Notes under the pieces: model-generated
Told to the model about the DNA's origin: nothing
Database searches by the model: none
The model's input: the letters and a program-made list of their open reading frames with translations, nothing else
Translations under genes and position numbers: made by a program
Source of the DNA: Rhipicephalus microplus
Taxonomy: Eukaryota > Arthropoda > Arachnida > Ixodida > Ixodidae
DNA length: 64,000 nt
Assembly (NCBI RefSeq): GCF_043290135.1
Contig: NC_134704.1
Coordinates: 24,532,001-24,596,000 of the forward strand
Reading direction: 5' to 3'
In this document: in pieces, positions 11,136 through 21,038 of the stretch
Layout: the number at the start of each line of letters is the position of its first letter
How positions within the stretch are numbered: the stretch's first letter is position 1

Positions 11136-12396
11136 CCGTGGATCTAAGCCGATCCCCGAATATCTAACATCACCTTAGAAAAATCTGGAAGCCTATGACA
11201 TGCTTCATCACGAAATGCCAAACGTGAACGTCGGCTTGAGCACGAGTGATGCAAGAAATCATCATCACGTGATGACATCACAGGTCGTCAACACTTATGA
11301 CGTCATACTGATGTCACTGACGTCTCAAAATGATACGTGGCATTACATAGTCAATTTGTCAAACGTGAGCCGATCCCGGAGGCTATGCAAAACGATGTGA
11401 GTTGCAGGGAAATTGAGTTACCACCGATCACTGAGGCTACGCAAGACCTAGCTGGTTGCAGATAGATGCTGCGTTGTGGCTGATCAATACAATGGGCTGA
11501 AAAGAAAAAGTGGATAGATTTTGCCTTCGAGTCATCTTAGGGAAATACATTACGAGTGGTTCGACTTTTCTTCTTTTCAGGTATCAACATGAGTTCGAAT
11601 AAATGTGGTATCTCCCGTTCCGTCCCGCATTCGTCCGCTCTTGACTGTGTATCGATTCGCTTCGTGCCGCAGAAGCGGCGTAATCCGGCGAAGAAACTGC
11701 ACACCCGCCGCCTACGCGGACTTGTTTGACGCATCCTGGCGGATTTTGCGCCGATGGGGAATTAGGCGACGCGTTACGGCATCTAATGGTCCGCCTGTTG
11801 AGCCCATCATCGTCTAAGACGCACGCTTCAGTCAGCCCGCCTTTCAGAGCCCTGCGTCGCGCGTGTGGTACACACTGCAGCGACTGCAACACCGTTTCTT
11901 TTCTTGTTCGTTCATTGGAACGCTGCTACACCGGAGGTTCGCGCCACTGCGAAATTCAGACTTGATCCCTCCGTCTTAAGCCCTCATCTGGACCGGCAAG
12001 AGTGAACCTGAGGCCCGTGTAAGACGTCCCGTATGTTCGAAGTTGGGGCGACCGTTGCGTGCACACCTGTAATGAACTCGCAGCTTAAGCTCCCACTTCG
12101 TGAGTGTGTCTTCTCAGAAACGGTGGAATCGATTAGGAAGGGTTACTCATCGGCGAGTGTATGGGTTGCGACGTGTTGGAGGCGGCCAAAGCCTAATGAG
12201 ACCATTTCTGATATGCGACTTAAAGCAGTGAGCTAATGTCATTGCAAAGTTTATCCTCTGCCTCTTGAGAAAACGAATATATATGAAGAGCCATTTTATA
12301 ACTTCAATCATTTTTTCCTTTCCTCAGTGTAGGGGGCATACCGATTCCATATAGATTGGATACCATCCCTGCCTTTCCTTTCTCTCCCCTTCTTTT
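11136..12396. other. Unassigned DNA with a cluster of TGACGTCA-like palindromes
   Basis: Bases 11255-11335 contain TCATCACGTGATGA, TATGACGTCATA and several TGACGT/TGATGTCA variants close together. The rest shows short unassignable open frames only. Confidence 0.4.
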
Positions 12397-12658
12397 CTTC
12401 CTTTATATGCCCCGCCACGGTGGTCTAGTGGCTGAGGTACTCGGCTGCTGACCCGCACGTCGCGGGATCGAATCCCGGCTGTGGCGGCTGCATTTCCGAT
12501 GGAGGCGGAAATGTTGTAGGCCCGTGTACTCAGATTTGGGTGCACGTTAAAGAACCCCAGGTGGTCAAAATTTCCGGAGCCCTCCACTACGGCGTCTCTC
12601 ATAATCAAATAGTGGTTTTGGGACGTTAAACCACACAAATCAATCTTCCTTTATATGC
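12397..12658 (+). mobile_element. Ruka-like SINE, full length, with 13-14 bp target duplication
   Basis: The element core is ~12411-12644. The head carries TGGTCTAGTGGC (A box) and GGATCGAATCC (B box), the body is typical, and the end is AAATCAAT. The direct repeat CTTCCTTTATATGC lies at 12397-12410 and 12645-12658, defining the insertion exactly. The low divergence from other copies suggests a fairly young insertion. Confidence 0.95.
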
Positions 12659-14283
12659 TGTCCAAAAGAAAGCACCGGCCAAAGAGCATTAAGCATTCGT
12701 ATGAATACACGCTAATCACTCGCGTACGTCACTTGAATGTGAATTTGAACGAGCAGTGTAGCATTTCCTACAGCAGTGTGTTACAGACTCCGGAAAAGTA
12801 AGTTGCAAACAGTTTTCATGTAAAATGAACAATAATGCTACTACGAACGCAAAGAGGAGAGGTCATCAAAAGGTACAAGGTGATGACAACAGGACACCCG
12901 AAGGACATGTCACGCGAAAGTGAAGAAAGAGTACACCGCTGTCACACACAGTTACACACACACCGCTGTCACACACATAACCCCTGAATTCACGTTTCCC
13001 AACTTTAACGGCGAAGCTGTTAAGTCCGGCCACGAAAACTTTGATGGTGTCTACATACGAAAAACGTATTCATGCCTCATAAATAGGGCAAATCTCTCTA
13101 CTACTCACCGCTAGTCCACTAAAGATGAAGAAAGGAAACAGAAGGATGGTGAACACTAATTCGTATTTGTAGACGGACGAAAGCAGAATTTGAGATAAGC
13201 TTTGTCAAACCATCGGTATGAACCATGTGATAAACAGCGCGAACACACGTTCTAGCTTCGCTGCAGCATCTCAGTGGCACGTACAATGAGAGATTACTAG
13301 GGAATGAGAAAGGCAACGGTGACCGCTTAAAGACCCCGAAGCAATAGAAGCCCTATGCCAATGACGGCGTGCCCGGGAATCCATGGGAGGTGCAAATAAT
13401 TGGTTTCAGCGCAACTTTCTGGCTCTGCAGTTTGAAAATCCGTGTCTCTGTGGTTTTGCTCGAACGCCTCCGAGCCGAGAAGCAACGTAGACACAAGATG
13501 CCATCAAAGTGCTAAGGTTTACTGCAGCCTTGTTCAGAATCCTCGAGTTTCGCTGGTTCGAACCTTGCACGACTTTGTGCTGGTCTCGACATTTTTTATT
13601 CGTATTTTTATTCTTCTCATATATATCCCAAGCGCAATAGTGCCGCACTTTTCCAGGAAAATGGCGCGAGAAACAGCGCACGTGCAGTCGAAGCTGAGCT
13701 GGCTTTCTACGCCGGCTCACAAGCTGCTATTTCCACGAACCATCGAACGTATACAAAGCGTGTGGGAAGGCCGTCCGTATCGATTTCGCGCATGGTTTAA
13801 TTTCCCATCGGCAAACGCGAAACCGACTTCGAAGTCTCGAGTGCCCCACTGGTTTATTTTATCTTTTAATACTTATTCTTCTTTAGAATAAAAAAGACGC
13901 TCGTGTTGCGTTTTCTTCTCTGCATGCGTCTTTGTTCTTTAACGTCGGTCTTTTTTTAATCAAAAGAAGACCAACTCGCTCAATTTAAACTTTACTTGAG
14001 GGTGGCAATTTGGGCTTTTCTGGTAATAAGATGAATCATAATAGCGCAAACTAACGAATACGATACAAGAAGACGTATTCCAGCCCTGCATCATATCTGA
14101 TATGTCTTCTTTTGTCTTCGCGCTTAGCCTAAGCTACCACTAATTACCATGCTTCTTCGCTTGTTGTCAATTTTAATTCGTAAAGGAAGACGCGAGTCAA
14201 AATGATAGCTCTTGCCTGTAAGCGTCGCACACAAAGAAGCACGGTTCGTCTGATATGTGGTATGTATAGCATTGATGTCAACC
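12659..14283. other. Unassigned DNA, no gene seen
   Basis: Contains short ACACAC-rich patches near 12950 and open frames of up to 149 codons (13442-13891) with no recognisable motif. Confidence 0.4.
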
Positions 14284-14320
14284 TGATTGATTGATTGATT
14301 GATTGATTATTGATTGATTA

Positions 14321-14410
<90 letters not shown>
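14284..14410. repeat. (TGAT)n array, expanded SINE tail
   Basis: About 127 bp of TGAT with one irregular unit. It continues directly into the 3' end of the minus-strand SINE, so it is the SINE's ATCA tail grown to about 30 units. Confidence 0.95.
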
Positions 14411-14639
14411 ATGTGAGATTTAACGTCCAAAACCACCATATGCTTATGAGAGACGGCGTAGTGGAGGGTTCCGGAAATTTAGACCTCCTGGGGTTCTTTA
14501 ACGTGCACCCAAATCTGGGCACATGGGCCTACAGCATTTCCGCCTCCATCGGAAATGCAGCCACCACAGCCGGGATTCTATCCCGCGACCTGCGGGTCAG
14601 CAGGTGAGTACCTTAGCCAATAGACCACTACGGCGGGGC
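14411..14639 (-). mobile_element. Ruka-like SINE with expanded tail
   Basis: A complete minus-strand copy with the tRNA-like head at 14639 (GCCCCGCCG read on the minus strand) down to the tail at 14411. A few substitutions lie in the A-box region. No clear target duplication was identified because of the long tail. Confidence 0.93.
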
Positions 14640-14805
14640 AATCTGTACAAATGGTTAAGCAGCGAAAGCTGGAACGTGCGGCCCGTGTTTTGCAGTGGGT
14701 TCAACCGAGCGTAGCACTGAAGCCTTTGACAATTATTGGTTACATGTTCATGCTTCTAAATGGGGTTAGACAGACTCGCTCGCTGGATTTCATGCCGACC
14801 GGTTG

Positions 14806-15183
14806 TGCCCTCGCGATCTCCGACGTCAGCGTAGCTCTGGCCGACAGGGCTGGTCCTACGTCATCTCCTGACGCCGATCTCAGACGACAGCGTAGCTCTG
14901 ACCTGCTGGACTTGCCCTACGCCATCTCCTGACGCCGACAAGAGCTCTCGCAAGTGGTGCCCCGTCCTCGGAATCCTGTGAACGTGTTTCAATCTTTCCT
15001 ATCTCTCCTTTCCTCTCGATATGTCCTCGCTCACTGGCTTAGCGCATCTCTCTTTCTCTCTCTCTACACCTTTATTCCTATCTATTTAATCCCTCCTCAC
15101 CCCCATCCCTTGTGAGCTACTGTGTAGGTGTCGCACTCTGATGCAGACAGTTACGGGGCTCACTTTTCTCTTCTCTTTCCTCT
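14806..15183 (-). repeat. Dispersed repeat family A, copy 1
   Basis: The reverse complement aligns throughout with 15687-16073 and 33778-34197. Shared blocks are GTGAGCCCCGTAACTGTCT, a GGAGGGATTAAA block, GAGTCCGAGGACGGGGCACC and repeated GGCCAGAGCTRCGCTGTCGTC units. No coding frame is conserved between copies. Confidence 0.8.
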
Positions 15184-15686
15184 TAGAACCACTCTAGAAC
15201 GAATGGGGTTAGACACAGGTTTGGCTTGGGTTTACCTAAGTGTTTATATCACGTGCCACACATTGTGCCTCGCATGATTATGGTCATGGAGGAACGTTAT
15301 GAGCGGTTAAGTGCGTTTTGCAATGCGTTAATCACATGTGGTTGTTCTCCAATCACTTGCGATCATAGGCGTCGTCGTCGAAGCCGATGTGCCACTGAAT
15401 AAACTACCACCAAAAGCGGGCGTTTGGGCACGACAAGCGTGCTCCCGCAATCATAACATTGACGCCGTGACGCCGCGTTGTTGCGAGCGCTTGACGTCGA
15501 CATTCAACTTAGCAGTGTGGTTTGCAGTATCAGCCCGCCACCGGCACTTGCACTCCCGTTCGCGATTTACCGCGGGTTTGGAAGGCTGCCGAATCATCGG
15601 TACGCAGTTGCTGCCGACACTCCCGGCCTGTTTTTGTACCAGGACTGCGCCATCAGCCTGGCGAATGCAATTGTGGTTATAAGAGG
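15184..15686. other. Spacer between inverted family A copies
   Basis: About 500 bp with overlapping short open frames in several frames. No recognisable domain. Confidence 0.4.
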
Positions 15687-16073
15687 GAAAAAAAAGAGAA
15701 AAGTGAGCCCCGTAACTGTCTGCATAAGCGTGCGACACCTCAACAGTAGCTCACGTGGATAAGGAGGGATTAAAAAGATAGTAATAAAGTATATATATAT
15801 AGAGAGAGAGATGCGCAAGGTCTACGAGCGACGACATAAGAGAGATAGGAAAGATGAAACACGCTCACAGGAGTCCGAGGACGGGGTACCACTTGCGAGA
15901 GCTCTTGTCGGCGACAGGAGTTGGCGTAGGGCTAATGCAGTCGGCCAGAGCTGCGTTGTCGTCGTCGTAGGGGACCAGCGGCAGGAGGTGGCGTAGGACC
16001 AACCGAGTAGGCCAGAGCTGCGCTGTCGTTGGAGATCGTGAGGGCACAACCGGTCGGCACGGAATCCAGTGAG
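15687..16073 (+). repeat. Dispersed repeat family A, copy 2
   Basis: Begins with an A-rich stretch and GTGAGCCCCGTAACTGTCT, includes a short TA/GA microsatellite near 15791, then the tandem GGCCAGAGCTGCG units, and ends near GGCACGGAATCCAGTGAGC. It forms an inverted pair with copy 1. Confidence 0.8.
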
Positions 16074-16099
16074 CTAGAATGCGAGTTCTCTCACGTTTC

Positions 16100-16620
16100 C
16101 ACTGTTGGCGTCCATCTGACCCGGCGGTCCCCCCAATCACTTCCCCTTCGACCCCTACCCGAGATAGCTGGGAGGCTGCCCTGCTCGGCTGCTCGGCCTT
16201 GGGCCCCGCCGCGGTGGTCTAGTGGCTAAGGTACTCGGCTGCTGACCCGCAGGTCGCGGGTTCGTATCCCGGCTGCGGCGGCTGCATTTCCGATGGAGGC
16301 GGAAATGTTGTAGGCCCGTGTGCTCAGATTTGGGTGCAGGTTAAAGAACCCCAGGTGGTCAAAACTTCCGGAGCCCTCCACTACGGCGTCTCTCATAATC
16401 AAATGGTGGTTTTGGGACGTTAAACCCCACATATCATATCAATCGGCCTTGGAGGGTCAAAGAGCCCTCGTGGCCAGGACGCGTGCCGCCGCAGAAGTCG
16501 CAGGGGTCCCAGATTATAGGGACTCCTCCTATAGAGACAGGGTCGGCCCTTAAGGCCGCCCCTATATCTCTTTCACTTGTAGATAGTTTCAATGAATGTT
16601 TTTCACCACCACCACCACCT
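16100..16620 (+). mobile_element. LINE C-terminal fragment interrupted by a SINE
   Basis: With the SINE and one copy of its target duplication removed, the plus strand reads SWEAALLGCSAL, then EGQRALVARTRAAAE and VAGVPD. This is a pattern I associate with the C-terminus of tick I-like LINE proteins. A short 3' region ends in (CAC)n at ~16604-16620. The SINE splits the frame at 16203. Confidence 0.6.
16193..16452 (+). mobile_element. Ruka-like SINE inserted in a LINE fragment, 10-bp target duplication
   Basis: A full-length plus-strand SINE (~16203-16442) with A box TGGTCTAGTGGC and B box GGTTCGTATCC. The direct repeat TCGGCCTTGG occurs at 16193-16202 and 16443-16452. The flanking sequence is LINE coding sequence, so the order of insertion is clear. 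Confidence 0.95.
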
Positions 16621-19495
16621 TTTCTAGAGTTGTTCGTGGCATACCCATGTGGAAGAAGATTTCAGAAAAACTCGTACGCGCGTGCTCAAGACCATGGCTA
16701 ATACAGGATGAACGACGTCACTCGCAGCGCAGCCAATGGAGCGCGTACTTGGGTATGACGCTGCGAGCGACGTAAGTGATTACGTAGTAAGTGTTTAGTC
16801 AATGGAGACCGCTCGTGACACAGATTCCGGGAGGTTTGTTTTTTTTTCTTCTAGCCATATACAGGTTTTGCTGTGAAAAAAAAACGTGTTCCTTCTTGCG
16901 CATACACAGCCACAAGAACCCGATCTGTACACGTTAAACTACAGTTTTCATTCAGCCCATCCTCACGTATACAGGCAAGCGAAAATTTATGCCGATAACT
17001 GCAACGGCTGGACAGCGTTCCGCCATACAGTTTCCAGAAGCGTCCTAAGTTCACCACACTATCGGGACTGCATAAGTATACTTTTTCTCACATTCTTATC
17101 TGGTCATTTGCAAACTCCAAGTTCGGCGTTCCAAATATAGTGTACAGCGGCCGAACAATAAGCGTGGGTTAAAGTGACCGAGAAAGACAGCAAAGTAGCA
17201 TCTTTCCCTCGGGGAACATCTGCGGGGCGAGGCCACTAATTGCTCCGCTCCAAAGTTTGGCGGTTCCCTAAGAAGCCGAACCGTACATTTCTCTTGTTAT
17301 TCTTCTCCATCCTTCTCGTTTGCCCCCTTCAAAGCCTGCCCACGGACGGGTTGCCCCAATCAACAGCACGTGGACAGCTCGAGCATCTAATTGTCTTCCT
17401 CCGCTTCAACGGTTGCCCTTTCTCATCACCCTTTCTTTTCACCCTAACTCCCCCGAACTCTTCGCGTCCACTTTTGCCTCGGGCGTTGTCCGTTCATTAC
17501 CGGCGTGGCTGGCGTTAGCCCCGGTTGGTGTTGGTGAACAGGGGCTGGGATTAAAGGGTGCATCAAACGATGGCTCTACGGAAATTCCTCGGAGGTGCGA
17601 GAGAATGTTAGGATAAATGAAGAAGGGAGAGAGGTATGGGAAAGGGCAGGAGCCGCCTAGTTCGCAGTTCTCACCGGGGACGTGCGCTGTGCTATGCGGC
17701 GAATGTTGTCCCACGGGAGAGAGCGGCGCAACTGATTAGAATGCAACAACGCAGACCCCATAACCACGTTGACCTCATACGCGCTTCTTTTTCTCTTTCT
17801 TTTTTCGTGCAGTATCTTAGTCGTTCAAACGGTTATTCTGGAAGCCTCAGCACGCGAACAGGTCTTGCACACTGTACAACGCAAGAAGCACTACCTCTCC
17901 TCCTCGTGAGAAACAATTTCTGAAAAGAACCGTGTTTGCATTGTGATGTAAATTTTTAGGCAGTGGAATTGTGAGGCTAATTTGCATCACTTTGCCGCGA
18001 CAAAAACAAAAACAGTTATGTACAAGTGAAAGCGCAGATCAGCACAATTTAGCTTGATTGATGGAGTTATGTAAATGCGTGTGTGTGTGTTGAAGTGGGT
18101 GGAGCAGAGAAGAACTTGCGCAGTTTTGGGCTGTGTTGCGTAGCTATAAGCATGATATAATGATGGGCACCTCTCCGCACAGCGTTCTACTCCCGCGCGC
18201 GTTCTCGCACTCTAGTGTGTACTTTTGCTTACTTACAAAACTGTCCGTGTCTCTGGGTCTTCTTGTGATGTCACGTTTTCTCTGAATAGTCAAGCGAATT
18301 CACCCGCATTTCTGTGCAAAACTGCGATACTATGACCCTGTAATTACTCGTAAATTATACTCTCACGACTCTTACCACATTGATTTCTCAATCCTGTGTT
18401 AGTAAAAGATATAATCAACGTCGGAGATTCATCTTTAACCATCGTACGGAAATTACCACACGTTGCGGCACATATTTCAAAGTATACTTCTCGTATTTCG
18501 GCAACATTTGCTAAGCGATTTTTCTGAAACTTAGTATTTTAAGTTTATGACCATTGCAGTGAGTAATGCATTTCGTTTTTGTTGATTAGGAGCTAGGCAG
18601 GACCTATACTCGGAAGCAACTATCTGCGACAATACAGTCAAGGTTACAGAGCCAAACTATGCCGTTTCGTCAGTGTCGCTGAGCAGCTACAAGTGGTTTC
18701 GCAGAAAAAAAAGTTCATTTTCTGCGTAACCTAATCATTCAAATATGTGCAGTTATAAATTTAGCTGCTAATTGATAATTCCAGAAAACAATTAGTAATA
18801 TGCGAAATATTGTTATATTATAGATCTTTCACTTTTTTTTCAGTTTCCGCGTTCTCCACTGCCATCGCATTGGCTCTGTTGAATCATCTCTCTTCAGAAA
18901 AAAAAAACAACTAAAAAGTGGCCTCCACCTCGCCAGTGCCTCCTCCATCGAGTTACTCGCCAATTCGCTCGCCGTACAGGATATTCAAGAAGCTCGGTTA
19001 CAAAAAGCTGTCGAAACAAACCAAGCAAACGGTTGGCAACGTATCCACCTAAGTAATAGTGACGCAACGAGGCCCTCTCTTTAGCTTCCGTGTTAGGCGT
19101 GTCACGCCGGTAAGCCAGCTTGCCGGCGTGAGCGAGCGCACTCTCGCACGACTCAAAGCGGATGTTTTAAAGGATACCCTGAAGTGCCCTAGGCGTAAAA
19201 AAGCCGCATGCCCATCCACTTTAAATGAAGGCCACGAACAAGGGCAGCAGTTGAGATTGAGCACAGGATTCATCTTGAAATTTTTGCGCAACAACGCAGC
19301 CTTACTAGAGAAAGAGCTTTCGCTTATGTCTGTTAATCAATGAACCTGTTATCGTTATCTGTGATAGATATGTGCGCAGTGCATTTTTTTGTGACAAGAG
19401 AGCGCAAATCTGAGGATAATGAAGACAACATTTTTTTTTTTCAAAAACATAAACCAGTTGTTAGATTGCGCCCGTTTGTCTTCCTTTCTGAGTCC
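16621..19495. other. Unassigned 2.9 kb, no confident gene
   Basis: Open frames up to 98 codons. The frame at 19059-19343 reads VSERTLARLKAD, which faintly resembles a helix-turn-helix segment of a transposase, but it is short and alone. No SINE or LINE was seen. Confidence 0.35.
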
Positions 19496-20249
19496 TGTTG
19501 TGCCCGGCGCCAGAGCTGACGAGGGAGCGGCGTTCCTTTTGATATTCCTTTTGGTCGCCAAACGGGTTGGCGGCCTGTGTCCGCCATGTATTGTTCCCAC
19601 CTGGCCGGGGGGGTGCGGCGTCTTGCCGCCACGGCACCGTGAGCAGTTCGGGAGACCACAAGTGCAGCTTCTTCTTTGGAAGATGACGGCGGCGGCGGCG
19701 GCCGGGAATCGTCCCGCTAATTAAACGAGTCGTTCGGCGACCATTTGAAGCTTGTTTACGGCGGCCTTTTCAATGGATGCAGTCATGGCCGGCGCCAGGG
19801 CTGGCGGGGGAGCGGCGCTCCTTTGGTCTTCAAACAAATAACCGAACGACCGGCTGCCTACGCCGGCCCTGTATTGTCCGTCCTAGCAGGAGGGTGAGAC
19901 GTCCTGTCGCCACGACGGAGTGGGCCGTTCGGGGGACGACAGCAAATGCGACATCTTCCTGGGAACAAGAGGTCGCGGCGGCCCCCGCAAATCACCCCGC
20001 TCATTGAGCAAACAGTTCGGCGGACCCTTTGATGGATGCCGTCCTGAGCGTGGGACCTCTCGACCAGCGACACACACGACGAGGAAGAGCCCTGCTGGCA
20101 CCACCTTTGAGTGCAGTGATCACGCTTCAGTTTTGAACGTTCGCGTGGACCGTGCGTGCTCGTCACCCTCGCGGGTAATGTGTGGTCCGTGATTGGACGG
20201 TGCCATCTGTACGCGGTCCCCGATCTAGGGATCTGGGGAGGACAGACCC

Positions 20250-20257
20250 TTTATAAT
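20250..20257 (+). promoter_or_regulatory. TATA-like box in 5' LTR
   Basis: TTTATAAT sits ~160 bp upstream of the polyadenylation signal AATAAA at 20414-20419, a layout expected of U3-R. It is also present in the 3' LTR at 25159-25166. Confidence 0.5.
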
Positions 20258-20413
20258 GAGCCCCCACGGCTCATTCGGTGTGCTTTTTCGAGAGGCAGAA
20301 CCGAGCAGAACCATGTAGAACCAAGCACCAAGGAGCGCTATGTTAGGAGTCATGTAGAGGCCTGCCACGTTTGAGGGCTCACCGTGTAGGGAGTTCGCAA
20401 TGTATATATTGTA

Positions 20414-20419
20414 AATAAA
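20414..20419 (+). terminator. Polyadenylation signal in LTR (R/U5)
   Basis: AATAAA located ~80 bp before the LTR end. The functional copy would be the equivalent at 25323-25328 in the 3' LTR. Confidence 0.55.
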
Positions 20420-20499
20420 CCCTCTTCAAGTCTCGCTTCCTCCTGCCTCGACAACTTCATCCCGGACCTCCGGTGTCTGGAAACCCCGGTCGCAACAAC

Positions 20500-20518
20500 T
20501 GGTTGGCAGCGGTGGGAT
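20500..20518 (+). promoter_or_regulatory. Primer binding site
   Basis: TGGTTGGCAGCGGTGGGAT begins two bases after the 5' LTR. It is complementary to a tRNA 3' end of the type ...ATCCCACCGCTGCC plus CCA, which I recall for a tRNA-Leu, with one extra base. Position and the leading TGG support the call; tRNA identity is an inference. Confidence 0.65.
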
Positions 20519-20541
20519 ACGAGTCTGCGACGGAGAGCGAC

Positions 20542-20615
20542 ATGTACCGGAGGCCAGCCGAAAGCCCTGGAACTCGGCGGGATCGAAGCAGCGTACCACC
20601 ACCGCACGTAATGGG
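20542..20615 (+). other. Short upstream ORF before leader intron
   Basis: An ATG at 20542 opens a 24-codon frame (MYRRPAESPG...) running up to a strong splice donor. If the leader intron 20616-21014 is spliced, the frame stops two bases into the next exon (GGC TGA), leaving a ~25-residue peptide upstream of Gag. Could be a uORF or a relic of a longer Gag start. Confidence 0.3.
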
Positions 20616-21014
20616 GTGAGTGCCTGGCTTTGTGCTTGAGATATATCGAGTCTTTTAGCCTAGATTCGTTAAAAGATAGATATAACCAACAACTGCCTGG
20701 CCACTGTGGTTGTTATCTCAGCACAAGGCAGCACTGGATGATTATCTGAGCAAGTACGCTAAAGCAGGAAAGCTTAGATGATTCAATAGGAACAAGTGGT
20801 AATGTTTCAAAATTTCTAAGGGTACGTTGCGGGTTAAATTTTAGGATGTTGTAAAAAGCAGGAGTGAAAAATTAACAAGAAAAAGTAGAGAGGGATGTTG
20901 GCCACGTAGTGCTACTTGGGTGCTTAAGCTTGTGGTCTCCGCTGTGAGATTTGCCAGGCTTCAATTTCTCTAGACCCAGAATTGAAACGCTGGTGGGTTT
21001 GTGTTTTGTCACAG
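20616..21014 (+). other. Putative leader intron of the LTR element
   Basis: The donor G|GTGAGT at 20616 and a pyrimidine-rich acceptor TTTGTCACAG ending at 21014 bound 399 bp lacking coding features. The Gag ATG follows 24 bp later in a good context (GTCGCCATGG). Inferred from splice consensus only. Confidence 0.4.
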
Positions 21015-21038
21015 CTGAGCCAAAGCAAAGTAGTCGCC

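Larger units (their letters stand above)
19496..20497 (+). repeat. 5' LTR, 1,002 bp
   Basis: Matches 24405-25406 at a constant offset of 4,909 bases, with no difference found by eye. GC-rich in U3, with a TATA-like box and a later AATAAA. TG...CA ends. Confidence 0.95.

Noticed and set aside
12410..12485. Possible tRNA gene (A box, B box, partly foldable cloverleaf), also at 16203, 28502, 30687 and on the minus strand at 32252, 41172
   Set aside because: Each is followed by the same ~160-bp tRNA-unrelated body and flanked by target duplications, so these are SINE heads, not tRNA genes.
19059..19343. Possible transposase helix-turn-helix gene (VSERTLARLKAD)
   Set aside because: One short resemblance in a 94-codon frame with nothing else of a transposase nearby; not enough to call.
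19777..20374. Several 70-100 codon frames repeated exactly 4,909 bp downstream
   Set aside because: They are in the two identical LTRs; repetition reflects the LTR pair, not duplicated genes.
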